DNA from: Chara braunii
Taxonomy: Eukaryota > Streptophyta > Charophyceae > Charales > Characeae
Reading direction: 5' to 3'
DNA length: 37,854 nt
Assembly (NCBI GenBank): GCA_003427395.1
Contig: BFEA01000242.1
Span: forward strand, 654,033-691,886
The translations under genes and the position numbers were made by a program. The notes under the pieces were generated by a model that saw only the letters and a program-made list of their open reading frames with translations, was not told the DNA's origin and searched no databases. Position 1 is the stretch's first letter. Every line of letters starts with the position of its first letter. This document shows positions 11,233-21,380 of the stretch, piece by piece.

Positions 11233-11285
11233 GACTGTCGAGGTTCAGCCTCCTGATGAGTCGACGAAAATCCGACGAAACAGTC
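11233..11285 (+). ncRNA. Type III hammerhead ribozyme, apparently intact (element A)
   Basis: All core parts are present in order. Stem III is GACTG (11233-11237) with CAGTC (11281-11285), 5 bp. The cleavage triplet is GTC, with the predicted cut after C11239. Stem I is GAGG / CCTC with a TTCAG loop. CTGATGA is at 11253-11259. Stem II is GTCG / CGAC. GAAA is at 11277-11280. Both invariant core segments are unmutated. It is open at stem III, the arrangement of plant retrozymes, where self-cleavage processes circular or multimeric RNA. Activity is predicted, not shown; stem III is short. Confidence 0.88.
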
Positions 11286-11298
11286 TGGCGCAATCATA

Positions 11299-11323
11299 AC
11301 CCGTTCGTCTGAAACGAACGGGT
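11299..11323. repeat. CCCGTTCG-family hairpin 3 (A)
   Basis: Arms ACCCGTTCG and CGAACGGGT, 9 bp perfect, 13 nt 3' of the hammerhead. The outermost pair is A-T where the other 9-bp copies have G-C, so pairing is preserved despite change. Confidence 0.85.
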
Positions 11324-11617
11324 GCCCAGTGCTCTGGCACAAAAAAACAATAATAATAAAAGAAAAAGAAAAAGAAAATCTAAACGAAATAAAAAAACAA
11401 ATCTAAAAAAATCTAGAGCAAAATCTAAGAAAAAAAGGAAAGGAAGAAAAAAAAAGAAAAAAAAGGAATGAACTTACCTATTGCAAGAACAGTCGCCCGT
11501 TTTTCAGGGCGCTGTTTGGTGCACTGGGGCTGAAACGCCCTAGTCACTTCTGGGGGCGCCAACTGGCGCTTCGTTTGCAGTTAGTTTTAGTTTGTTTTTT
11601 TTTTTTCTTGTTTTTTC

Positions 11618-11637
11618 CCGTTGGCTTATGCCAACGG
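11618..11637. repeat. CGTTGGC hairpin (A)
   Basis: Arms CCGTTGGC and GCCAACGG around TTAT. The core is identical in B at 26795-26812. It marks a homologous anchor between the hammerhead and the antisense tRNA-like module. Confidence 0.88.
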
Positions 11638-11712
11638 TCAGCTTGCAGACTTCATCGTGGCTTCTCAGCCACGACCTCCCAAGTCGCCTGCCCGAGTTCG
11701 AATCCCTGATGG
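11634..11712 (+). repeat. tRNA-like segment with B box
   Basis: A CGTGGC / GCCACG stem (11656-11673) sits like an anticodon arm, and GAGTTCGAATCCC (11694-11706) is an excellent B box. The A box is weak and no acceptor stem forms. It is a tRNA-derived remnant absent from B at this spot, not a working tRNA. Confidence 0.5.
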
Positions 11713-11879
11713 GGATCGAAAAAAAATTGACGAATTTCTCGATTTATGCGTGTCATCTTCGCACGAGGCCATGCTGATCTTTGCGCCGCCGATCTCGACC
11801 GTGCGATCTGGTAGATTGTGCGGTCGAAATCGACCGCGTCACATCAGAGGGTGGGGGAACCGGGCAGCTCTCAGCAAAA

Positions 11880-11965
11880 GGAACCAGCCCAGTTGTTCGT
11901 TGTGAGGTTTAATCCCTGTGCCTGTAGGGTGAAAGTCCAATGACGGTACCTACTGGGCTAGCTCC
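11880..11965 (-). repeat. Antisense tRNA-like module with pol III boxes (A)
   Basis: On the minus strand TAGCCCAGTAGG (11949-11960) matches the A-box consensus and GGGATTAAACCTC (11924-11936) approximates a B box at tRNA-like spacing. The outer ends, GGAACCAGCCCA and TGGGCTAGCTCC, pair at 10 of 12 positions and close the module. B carries the same module with 12 of 12 pairs. It lies opposite in sense to the hammerhead. It may be a SINE-like head, an antisense promoter or a primer-related site. Confidence 0.6.
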
Positions 11966-11987
11966 TTCTCACATTAAGAGAAGAGCT
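11960..11987. other. Hairpin next to the tRNA-like module (A)
   Basis: AGCTC, a bulged C, then TTCTC pair with GAGAA and GAGCT, 10 bp. B has TAGCTCC / GGAGCTA here, so the A hairpin has extra sequence in both arms that still pairs. Confidence 0.7.
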
Positions 11988-12033
11988 GCCCTTCTATTTG
12001 AAGAGCTTCAACCCAGCAGACCTCCCTCCAACA

Positions 12034-12056
12034 CTTAGCAGGCTCTGCCTGCTAAG
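12034..12056. other. Perfect 10-bp hairpin
   Basis: Arms CTTAGCAGGC and GCCTGCTAAG around a three-base loop. The corresponding B region has GTAGG / CCTAC near 27040. Confidence 0.85.
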
Positions 12057-12312
12057 CCCGCTTGCCACTGTGGCTGGCTGGCTGGGTCGGCGGCCAACGG
12101 CCTTAACGGCCACCCCACTCAGCCGGCCCTAATGCTATCACCCCCGACCCTTGGCGCAAAAAGCTACCCCTTCACGCTGCGGTCCCAACCTCGTCGGAGC
12201 GGCCTCTTTTTGGCCCGCTTAGGCCCTGAATCGCTCGGCTTAACAGCCGCGCGACACTATTTTAGGTAGAGTAGGTATGGTTTTACTGTTCCCATGTCCG
12301 CACATTCCTGCG

Positions 12313-12331
12313 GCTTCGACAAAAACGAAGC
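12313..12331. other. Hairpin with paired changes relative to B
   Basis: Arms GCTTCG and CGAAGC flank ACAAAAA. The homologous B hairpin (27316-27335) has GTTTTG and CAAAAC, so two C-G pairs have become T-A pairs. The following CATT and CATTCAC sequence confirms the alignment. Confidence 0.85.
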
Positions 12332-12503
12332 ATTACCATTCACCTCCGTTACTCCTAGACGCCACACGCGTCCGGACTAGCGTCCAAAACTTTTAGTCTG
12401 TTATTCATAGGTCAGGTCTGAATAAACTTTTGGCAACGCCGTCTCATCAAGTCCTTCAATCCAACGCAAGAGTCACACAACGTGCGACATCGAAAAAACC
12501 CGG

Positions 12504-12537
12504 CAATTACCCTTGTCAGGGTATTTGCCCCGACAGC
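12504..12537 (+). repeat. 3' terminal hairpin and tail of element A
   Basis: CAATTACCCT pairs with AGGGTATTTG around TGTC (one mismatch), followed by CCCCGACAGCG. The same hairpin plus tail ends B (27511-27545) and a minus-strand locus (18499-18531), and similarity stops just beyond, marking a shared 3' terminus. Confidence 0.75.
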
Positions 12538-12611
12538 GACAGCGTCGTCTCGTTATGCTCCTCCATTTCACTATCCGTCTGGCTGTGTCTGTGGTAACGT
12601 TACATTCACTC

Positions 12612-14180
12612 ATGATATTGCGAAGGACCCTCCTCCCCTTCCATATACACTTCCGTTCCCTAAGCCTCCAACTCCATAACCTCCATATACTCCTCCGCCA
12701 CTAGAACCGCCACCTCCTCCATACATGCTTCTTCCATATCCCCCCATACCCTCCATATACTCCTCCGCCGCCAGAACCGCCACCTCCTAAGCATTCCATA
12801 CCCTTTGTGTTGTGGCAATTGACCGTCCAGTAAGGGATTGAGCCAAACACCGAACGCAGAGTATGTCGTTGGTATGTTCATGATTGCCAAAAACATTCCA
12901 TATTGCAGTTGTCCGGTATAGGTGGCTGGCAGTTCTCTCTATCCACGTAGTAAGTATGTCGGATTATGATAGCTGCTAGTCGCTCTGTTTCCTTGGTTTT
13001 CACCTGTTATGCTCATTCTCCGAACTGTTGCACCTGGTCTCAGTCTAAGTGGGTCCGTGTATTGTGGTTATCTTGCTGACGGTTCTTGTGAACCTCCTTC
13101 TCTTTCATGTGTGCTGCCTTGACTCTACCAATTTCTCTTGCACCGAGCTTCTACGTGAAAAAAAAACTTTCACGTTTTGCACTTTGGTGTCTCCGATGAC
13201 GCCATGTTCACTGTTAGAGTATCTCCTTCAAGTTCGAAGATGATGACTGTAATTTTATCCTTCATATTTGGTCTGGACGTCGGATCCAAACAGAATTTGA
13301 GGTTGATTAGTATTGGTTTCAATTTGTATGGCTCCGGCGGGTGTGCATGCACTACAAGTCCGATCGCCTTTGCAGCCTTTGCCTCTAGGTAGAACATTAC
13401 GTCCAGCGGTACTTGCACCGCTATTACCTAGAAGTTCGCTTCCTTCTCTTGCCCCCGTTGCTCTTTTAGTTGTGCTCGTGTGAGCCACACTTTGAACTCC
13501 AACACATATTTCGTAGGACCCAATACTACTCCGTCTCTTCCCTTTACCATCAACCACTGCTTTACCATGCTACTTTTAGCCACGTATGATACGACCTTTG
13601 GGCTTTCCACCTTCACTCTACCTCTTTGGAAAGAACTGGGGCGGATCTCCCATCCTGCAACCGTTCGTTTTCATAAGCTCTTACTACGTCATTCTTCATA
13701 TTTTTTGGCGGAAATTGCGCCCCCTCCCAAAAGATCACCGTTACCGTGTGGTCTCTTAATCATTGCACTTTAGTTTCGTCGATCCAACCGTTCACTTTAC
13801 AGGTAACTTCGCTTTCATTTATTGCCATTTCCCCAGGGTCGATTGACCGTAGTATAATCCCTTCATCGTAGGACAATTTTGCTAACTCTCGAACCCTCTC
13901 ATCATCCTCATCCATAGGTAGATCTGGTCCTGGGGGCGGGGATCTGGTTCCCCCCCTTCCTTCTTTCACCTCGTCCATAATGCTATCTCGCCTTCTCTTT
14001 TCTTACTCATCGGCCTTCGAGTTAGCTAACATCAACCCTAACTCTTTCTCATCGCTTGTCCTTGTTCCTAATGTTAAACCCACTTCACTTATTCAAGTTC
14101 CTAAGTCTCCTTCCTCACCTTTTCTATTTCAGGTCCGGATACCGGCTGTCTGCGGGCATGTCCTCCATGGCTTTCGCCAT
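12612..14180 (-). pseudogene. LINE ORF1 (gag-like, DUF4283-type with CCHC knuckle and Gly-rich tail)
   Basis: On the minus strand the order is an acidic N-terminal region (DEDDERVRELAKLSYDEG), then a DUF4283-like core (TVIFWEGAQFPP; YVLEFKVWLTRAQL; VPLDVMFYLEAKAAKAIG; DKITVIIFELEGDTLTVN), then a zinc knuckle and a Gly-rich tail. The knuckle at 13140-13181 reads CKT-stop-KFFFHVEARC, exactly C-x2-C-x4-H-x4-C with the second Cys codon replaced by TGA. The tail (12650-12800) contains duplicated GGGGS and VYGGYG words. ORF1 proteins bind element RNA. Several frameshifts and stops make it dead. It likely belongs to the LINE whose ORF2 is at 3.3-7.3 kb. Confidence 0.82.
12680..12790. repeat. Internal duplication in the ORF1 Gly-rich tail
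   Basis: CCATATACTCCTCCGCC followed by AGAACCGCCACCTCC occurs at about 12682 and again at about 12752. On the minus strand each encodes a GGGGS...VYGGYG unit. The copies are in different frames, which helps to break the tail. Confidence 0.8.
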
Positions 14181-15026
14181 GCCCGTGGTGACAGTGCATC
14201 AGGTGACGGACATACTCTATACCAAGATGTTATATCGTCGGTAGCTCCCTTCGCACAAACACTCCTCCCGTTACTGGAGGACCACGCCTGGTTCGAGGGC
14301 TAATGCTAGTGTCAGCGAAGGTGCGTCCGTTCGGGTCTCATATTACCGAAGTGTTTGTAGTAGGATGAATATGGTCGCTTCCCCCTCCCCCCCCCCCACA
14401 AAAAAAAAGGGCACACCGATTGTGGACCGTTCGTTCATCATTGTCGTAACTGCGACTTTCTGAGGTACTACTGGTTTGAATGTGCTAGGTCAGGATTTTC
14501 AATTGCAGGTTTATAGTTTTTAGGAGATTCATAAAAAAACGTAAAAGTTTTGGTTGTATACCCGATGAACCTTCATTATTCTTTCGTTATAATTTTTCAC
14601 CCCCCCCCTCCCCTTCCCCCTTAGGCTCACAGTGATTCAAGTGCAAAAAACGGTAAAAAAAATAGAAACAAAATGGTGCGCATTGCTAAAAACCATAATG
14701 GTCTGACAATGAAGACCTCCAAAGGACCCAGTCCATTGGCTAAGTAGAGCACCCATCTCCCCAAAAAGGCGATACATTCAAAACAACTTTGATGACTTCC
14801 AGTCCATTGGCTGAGGGGAGGTTCTTATTGCGGGCCCGCAGGGCCCAAAAATTAAATTTTCTTCAAAATGGAAAAAAGAATGTCGAGTCTACCTGGAGGC
14901 AGGAAACTCAACAAGTAGCCTACTAGATGGACTTTGCTTTTGGCTATGAAAGGTAGTGGTGGTTTAATGGCAATGGCCTTGAACTGACTTGCCCCAGGTA
15001 ATTCAAAATTATTTTCTTCTGGTTAT
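14181..15026. other. Gene-free DNA
   Basis: No coding signal. It contains a C-run and A-run at 14385-14410, a second C-run near 14600, and CCAGTCCATTGGCT twice (about 14728 and 14800), a short direct repeat about 72 bp apart. Confidence 0.5.
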
Positions 15027-15100
15027 CTGATATTATATGGATTCGAACTTGACTCTATATTCATAGAGGTTGTGGGTGTACCATCTAAGCTAGGCCCGTT
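15027..15100 (-). repeat. tRNA-derived (SINE-like) segment
   Basis: On the minus strand TAGCTTAGATGG (15081-15092) matches the A box at all but one position, and AAGTTCGAATCC (15039-15050) is a full B box, 30-odd bases apart as in a tRNA. No acceptor stem or CCA-proximal pairing is visible, so it is more likely a SINE head than a tRNA gene. Confidence 0.6.
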
Positions 15101-18100
15101 GGTGGTACTCAACGGTCCGTTGGGTTGTATGTGTTGTATGGGGGTTCTGGATTGTCCTATGCTCGTCGAATCATGATGTACTCGTTACAGGGTATTGTCC
15201 CGGTTGTCTGGTTGTTTGTACTGGTAGTCTGTCTATCTAAGTCGGAGGTGGGTTACGCACGGGTATTCTCTAGGGTGGCTTGATGACTCGCTCATGGTGC
15301 ATATAGTCTAGGGGGGTGAGGGTGTCAGTGTCTGGATACAGTGAAGGTCTACCAATTCGGTTTGATGCCCTCCTCTGAGTGTCTGGGTGGTGCACGAGCT
15401 GCTAGGTTTGGTTGCCTGCTCCGGGCCCTGTACATACCTCAAGCCTCCACACAACCTTCTCTAAAAAACAAAAAAATGACTTTTGAAATCTGAAAAATTA
15501 ATATGGAACGTAGGCCTCATGGGTCTCCCTGCCGCTGTGCTCTCCGGATTAACGGTTTTTTTTTGCGCTATCGCCTCGGAGGGTTCACCTGCACACTTCA
15601 ATCATTGCGTCGTGTCGCAGTCATTCTCCCACGCCGATATACACTAACTCATGTGCTAGTTCGTTGGCCGCACGGTGGTGTGCATATGGTGACTAGAGGT
15701 GTGCTAGACGACGAGGAGTTCCATGGGTTGTATACATGAGTCGTCTGCCCTACTAAAGCATTATTCACGATTTTTGTTGTGAAGTCCTTCGTAACGCGAC
15801 CCTTGAGTGGCTCAGAGAGTGTCATGCGCTAGAGAAAGGAGCTTCTCTGGCAGATCCTACACCACCTTACATACCTTGTGGAGTCGACATACGTGGGTGA
15901 AACTCACACACACGAGGAATTGCTCTTCCCTTCAAACCTAGAGCTTAAAGGGGGGGCTCCTCTATCATCATCCAAGGAAGTCGTGGTCAAGATGTATTCC
16001 GGTGAGAGGTAACGACCCGACACTTCTCCCGCTGAATAACTGAAGTCTGTTGTTGTCACCTACCGTGTCCTCTTGCGATGGCTATCGTTAGAGAAAACGT
16101 GGTCACAAGATCACCCATGCCTTGGATGGTGTGGGGAACGTTCTACACTCGACTGAGAGGCCCTAAAAACCTTCATCACTCATATACTACACACACGGCG
16201 TAACCACTGATACTAACATGAAGTTGTCAAGGAAAAGCCTAGGGGCCTACAAATGGCATTTCCGAGTGCGGCACCTTTAGAGGTTGTGGGAGAGTGACCG
16301 GGGTGGTGGGACTATGGTTGGGAACACCACTTGCTAAACATTGGGGACTACCTCGATTGGACATGTAATGACCTGAAGCTCTACAGGTGGCACCGCCATT
16401 ATTGAGAATGGGAACTCACTGGTGTAGTGGGAACACTTTCCCAATTGCAAAGGGCACAGAGTACTACTCTTGCCACACCCACGTAATAAGACATATTGAA
16501 ATCAAATCCTTACTTCGAATTCATCATATTTGGTTGTCCTTCTGGTTGTGTACATCATCTCTTATTGTCTATGTCAACATGCTCTGCTTTACTACCTTAG
16601 CAACTTCATGATTTTAGGAAGCATTTAGCTATAACTTCGGGGTTGATTCATAATTTATCGTGAATTTTCTTATGCAATTTCATATGTGAGATTTCTGGTT
16701 TATAGCTTATAGCTCACTTCTTTGAGTATTATTGATAGTTTAGGTAGAAACTCGCGTTCGTAGACATGCCGAATCTTGGATTTTGGTGTTGTATACCTGT
16801 TTGTACTGATACTTGGATTTTGTTGTTGTGTCTCGTTTAGTGCTTAGTAGGAGCACGTACATTCCATAGTAGTTTGGTCATTTCCCCTACAAGGTAGATC
16901 CTTTAGCCAGATACACCCTTGCACGCTTTCACCTCATACTTTCTATCTGGTTGAATTCGTGGATAGATTAAACCACAATTTTTTTAGTTCTTCGCTATAT
17001 ACATCGTAGATATAATAAACCCTAAATTTCTTGCATTTGATCGAACTATTTTGGATATTCATCTACAGATTCATGGTGAAGAATTATCTTCGTAATTGGT
17101 CGAATTTTTTTTGTGTATATTCATGCACTGAGTAGAGTGGGAAAACAACACATACATCGATTTGAAGCACTCCACAAAAAGGCAACATAGGATGCGTTAG
17201 TTGTCCAACTAACAATTGAATATTTGAAAACTTAGAGGTTGAGAGACTGCACAGAAAATTACCGATTTCAATATATGACGTATGTTGGGCTCGAGGCAGA
17301 AACTAAGAAAACGAAAGACTTCGCTTAAACCACACTCTTCACTGTCACACTTATTTTTCATTAAGTACACTGAAGCTCGGTGCTTTGCATCTAGTTCCAC
17401 TGGTAGGCGAATCTCACTGTTTCCCCCGTCCCATGTCTCAAGGCGGACGTAGCCCTACTATCCAGTAAAACTATTTGACCCGAATTGTAGGGCAGACTCA
17501 TCAATTTATGTTTCAAATATAAAAACATTTTCGTATGTTGTGCCATCGCCATATGAGCAGGCGAGATTAATTATTTATTGGCTTTGGGAGATGCGCGTTC
17601 TCGCGTCCGGCCGTAAAAGGGATTTGAGATGATATGTAGAACCTTTAAGATGAATATCTGGCGGTCTGCATAGGCTTATATTGAGAGGTGCATGACTTCC
17701 TGGTTTGGAGCAGTATGTGTCCATACGCCTGGTAACTATCTGCTGTAATCATGACTTCTAAGTAGTAGAGTTCATTTGTTTGTGTTTACTAAAGGGTTGC
17801 ATTTAAGTGTGGTAGTTTCCCTGAGTCGATAAAGTATTTTGGAAAACACTATTTTTGCTATCCACTCATCAACAAGGCGCCCTGAGAGATATCATTGCTT
17901 TTATGGCCAACAACATTACGAAGGCAATGGGAGTGATACTGTTGGTGGTGGGAACGCTAGCTGCTTGTAGTTAGCATAAGTAGGGCAAAAAACAGACTTA
18001 AACTGTATCCATAGTGATCTTGACAAATAATTCTTGTTGCTATCGAAGATCCAAGGGTATGTGGTGAGAGGCCCGTTTAGGCGGTTCAAACTTTCTTAAG

Positions 18101-18380
18101 TTTACCGATCTGTGTAGGTTAAGTTTCATAATTCAATTTTTGGGGGGGATGAAGGATTCGGTTTCTAGTAAAGCCGAAGCTGACCCCAGTACATATCGGG
18201 TACAATTGTGAGGTACCTAACCTTGACTAGAATTTGATTTCATAATAAACTGTATTTTCAAGGGGGGGGGCATAAAAAATTCAAAAAAAATCAAAAAAGT
18301 TTTTTTTTAATGCCAAGAGTGCGTCACACAATTTATTTTGACACGAAAAACGTCGGTGATGGGACTTGCATTTCCAATAT
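15101..18380. other. Long gene-free interval
   Basis: About 3.3 kb of AT-rich sequence without a recognisable coding frame, repeat family or RNA motif. Open frames near 15503 and 16387 are short and motif-free. It may include very old transposon sequence that I cannot identify. Confidence 0.5.
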
Positions 18381-18445
18381 GAGAATCAAACACACAACCA
18401 ACAACTTGTCAGACAAACACCTAGCCAATAGCAGCATGTTGAGTC
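18381..18445 (-). repeat. Possible degenerate tRNA-like segment
   Basis: On the minus strand TTGGCTAGGTG is A-box-like, CTTGTCAGACAA is anticodon-arm-like, and GTTTGATTCTC is B-box-like. All three are imperfect. Confidence 0.3.
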
Positions 18446-18498
18446 CGTGTCACATGTGGGGACGAGTGGATGATGGGTTGGCGACAATGTGAAATAGC

Positions 18499-18531
18499 GG
18501 TGTCGGAGCAAATACCCTTACAAGGGTATTG
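18499..18531 (-). repeat. Third copy of the A/B 3' terminus
   Basis: On the minus strand it reads CAATACCCT...AGGGTATTTG, then CTCCGACACCG. This is the terminal hairpin and tail of A and B, here with a perfect hairpin (18509-18531). Sequence farther into this putative element does not clearly match A or B, so it may be a related family or a heavily decayed copy. Confidence 0.65.
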
Positions 18532-18615
18532 ATGCAGTATCGACGCCGGTTACCGTGCAGTGGACGGTCTGAGGTGAAAAGTGAGAATTTTTGGCTGGCA
18601 CCGTGAAGCAAACTT

Positions 18616-18634
18616 CTCGACCATTGAGGTCGAG
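18616..18634. other. Perfect 7-bp hairpin
   Basis: Arms CTCGACC and GGTCGAG. It lies within sequence next to the third terminus. The rest of 18635-19320 holds no recognisable gene; the open frame at 18687-18947 looks spurious. Confidence 0.6.
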
Positions 18635-19324
18635 GTTGCTAGGTGGCCATGCGCAGTGATACCACGTGTACAACAATCAGTAAGGGTTAATAAAAATTAA
18701 AAGTCTCTGACCGCAAGGGCCGGAGGATTGGAAGAGAAGGCGGTAAGGGGAAAAAAAACGAATTAGATCGAGTCAAGAGGCGTCGGACCGACCGGTATGG
18801 AAGAACCAGTGGATCACGCCGCCGCAGACTCGATAGCGAACTGAAAGAATAATATAAGCCCCGACTGTGCGGCAAGGCCAGCCAATAGAAACGTGCCACG
18901 ACCACACCAAGTGGCGGCGGCCGGTGTTGGGCCTCTAAAAATGCCAATTGTTGTCTTCCTTTCCACAGCCTCGAGTGTCGGGCACATCTACCTCTACTTG
19001 GTGTGATACCGGCCTACCTGCTACTTGAGTATTTTTCACTGCTTTGAAGTGTCGCGGGTCTTCTTCCTCGCCAATTGTGTGTTTTCCCCGCCTCAACCCT
19101 TATTGACACGGCCATAGGTAAGTACCCGCCCTTCGAGCCTCACGATCAACTAGATGCCCTTGCGGGTCACACACATACTCAAGCCGTCAAACACTGACTC
19201 GGAGACAGGTACGCAGACCGGCAGGCATACACACACACGGATTTGGAAAACGGGCTCAGGCCACTAGGTGGGCTGAGCCCCAACACTTTATATGTATCTG
19301 GGTTCCTCAATTTACACTTGCAGT

Positions 19325-19395
19325 GTGAGCTAGCTCAGTAGGTATTGGGGCAAATTGTTGAAGAGGAATTACAAGGATCGAATCTGCCCCGACTT
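19325..19395 (+). repeat. tRNA-like segment (plus)
   Basis: TAGCTCAGTAGG (19331-19342) is a perfect A box and GGATCGAATCT (19375-19385) a near B box. GGGGCA and TGCCCC inside the module pair, but no acceptor stem forms. Probably a SINE head. Confidence 0.6.
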
Positions 19396-19439
19396 GTAAA
19401 GTAGCTTTTTGCTATAAGGAAGTTGCGATTAAACCTCGA

Positions 19440-19525
19440 CCTCGGACGACAGGGGTTTGAACCCACGACTTCAAAAACGGGAGGGGTTACAGTTAAAACC
19501 AGTTGTAACAATTAGCACAACCAAG
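19440..19525 (-). repeat. tRNA-like segment (minus)
   Basis: On the minus strand GGGTTCAAACCCC (19452-19464) is a strong B box and TGCTAATTGTTA (19506-19517) a weak A box. It faces the plus-strand tRNA-like segment about 45 bp away, giving a convergent pair. Confidence 0.5.
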
Positions 19526-19759
19526 TAGTCAGTAAGGAGATTCTGTTTTTTATTTTTATTTTTTTAAGTTTGTTAGATTCATTTTCTTTCTAGTTTCTTA
19601 TTATTTATTTTCTTTTTTTTTTCGTATTTGGTTTTTAAGGAATTACTTGAACGAATCCGCCTCCGAAACCAAGGCCGATTCATTCAAGTAACTCATTATG
19701 GCCACGAATCCTTGCCAAGGTCACGGAGGTAGGACTGACGCCCGGTGGCACATCACGAA

Positions 19760-19945
19760 AGCTAGCAAAGCTGTGGGAGGCAGAAGAGGAGTGCAGCGAG
19801 GAGCGGAGAGGGGCAGAGCGTGAGAGACAGATCTCGCGAACACGAGATCAAAATATGGGTGACCTCGTACAGGAGGAGGCGGGCAACCAACTGAAGAAGA
19901 GGGGGGAAAGGCGTGCGAGGAGGGGAAAGAAGAAGAAGAAGAAGG

Positions 19946-19995
<50 letters not shown>

Positions 19996-20272
19996 AAAGG
20001 GGAAGCTCAAGCGGAAGATGGTGAGTGCGGGCAAAAGGAAGGCCTCGGACGCGAGCGAATGGAAGGTGCGAGAAGAGGACGAGGCAGAGTGAGTAGGAAG
20101 AACCTCGCAGAGTTAACGCGAGTCGACAGAAAATGCGCACAGGAAGAAAACCACTCGGGGCAGAAGTAGAACGTAGCAAAGAAGAAGAAGAAGAAGAAGA
20201 AGAAGAAGAAGAAGAAAAAGAAGAAGGAGGAGGAGGAGGAGGAGGAGGAGGAGGAGGAGGAGGAGAGAGAAG
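19760..20272 (+). repeat. Long purine-rich tract with poly-A, (GAA)n and (GGA)n
   Basis: The plus strand is strongly purine-biased. It includes an A-run at 19946-19991, (GAA)n at about 20180-20225 and (GGA)n at about 20227-20265. Open frames through it are low-complexity Lys/Glu or Phe/Pro translations and not genes. Such tracts can form triplex DNA. Confidence 0.9.
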
Positions 20273-20479
20273 GGGTGGGGCCGACTTACCTGTCGCCCAT
20301 CCTTAGCTTCGGCACCCTTGTCCCATAGAGGGTAATGACGACGTTGTTGTAGATGTTGTCTTCATGTCTGGACTTACAGCAGCGCGTCATGTTTGACACG
20401 GGTGGTGTCACGACCTTGCGGGGAGCCTCTGCGCTCGTTGTCGTCCGAGTAGTTTCACAGAGTAACGCACCGGCCAACA

Positions 20480-20900
20480 GGTAAGTCTCTATCGATCGAG
20501 TGAGTGAAATCGAATGTATCTACCCCTATAACAAGGAAGTATACACTACTGTTAGCCTGTGTGTGTGTGTGTGCGGGCGCGTGTATCGCTCGACTGCCTC
20601 ATGCTACTTCCATAAATAGGATGAACTAAAGAGAATGTATCTACCGCTAAAACGTGGAAATATACACCGCCACACTCGTTTGTTCGTGTGTGTGTGTGTG
20701 TGTGTATATGTGTGTGTGTATGTGTGAGTGAGTGTTCAAACTCGCGGCTGGCATCATGGTGCTTCCATGGGTAGGATGAGCGAAATCAAATCTACAGCTA
20801 GAACATGGAAGTGCACATTGCTATTCTTGCACGTGTGCGTGCATGCGCGAGCATGCATGTGTGCGTGAACGTGCGTGTGTGTGTGTGAGAGAGAGAGAGT
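20480..20900. repeat. Three degenerate repeats of about 120-155 bp with GT microsatellites
   Basis: Units starting near 20499, 20619 and 20773 share GAATGTATCTACC(C/G)CTA-like sequence and GGAAGT(A/G)(T/C)ACA. Each is followed by a (GT)n or TGTGTG-rich stretch. They look like a tandem repeat spread by GT expansion. Confidence 0.75.
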
Positions 20901-21314
20901 GAAGAGGAGTAGGAAAGGGAGGAAGAAGAACTCATCTTCTACGAAGGAAGGAATTGCAGGTGGTCGGCAGGCGCAGAAGCAGGCTGTCTTTGCATGCATA
21001 GGCCCGTGACCCACCCACCGGCAGATCCGTTCTCGTTTTACTCATTTGGAGAGTAGGGGAGCGTGGTCCATAGCCACACACCTAGGCTCGTTTTCCTGTT
21101 CATCGTCAAGGTGCTCATTGTCGCGGTCGTACAACTCGCCTTCGTTGTCGTGATTGTGCTGGCCGTCACCATCACCAGGATTGTGTTGATTCGTCGTGGA
21201 CCCAAAGCTTGCTCATGGTGGCGGTGACGTTCTTTAAGCGAGTGCACCTGGACTTATCCAGGGGGCAAGTTCGTTTTCATTTTGTTGTATATGGATAGGC
21301 GCACTAGTGTGCTC

Positions 21315-21315
<1 letters not shown>

Positions 21316-21374
<59 letters not shown>
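21316..21374. repeat. (GA)n microsatellite
   Basis: About 29 GA units. The flanking 21375-21780 is purine-rich and gene-free. Confidence 0.97.

Positions 21375-21380
<6 letters not shown>

Larger units (their letters stand above)
7730..12537 (+). mobile_element. Element A: non-coding, hairpin-rich, hammerhead-bearing element
   Basis: About 4.8 kb, similar in order and sequence to 22760-27545 (element B). Conserved blocks include 7790-8720, the CGCGGCCACGTTCGCGGCC region near 10262, the hammerhead, a CGTTGGC...GCCAACG hairpin, a tRNA-like module and a 3' tail ending in a hairpin and CCGACA. No frame encodes a recognisable protein. Plus is assigned as sense because the hammerhead reads on plus. 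The 3' end is well placed because A, B and a third locus diverge just after CCGACANCG. The 5' end (about 7730) is approximate and I find no target-site duplication. Candidates are a large retrozyme-like or non-autonomous retroelement. Confidence 0.75.

Noticed and set aside
10671-11342. Long open frames on both strands across the N gap and TC tract
   Set aside because: They are produced by unknown bases and dinucleotide repeats, giving (SL)n or (RE)n translations.
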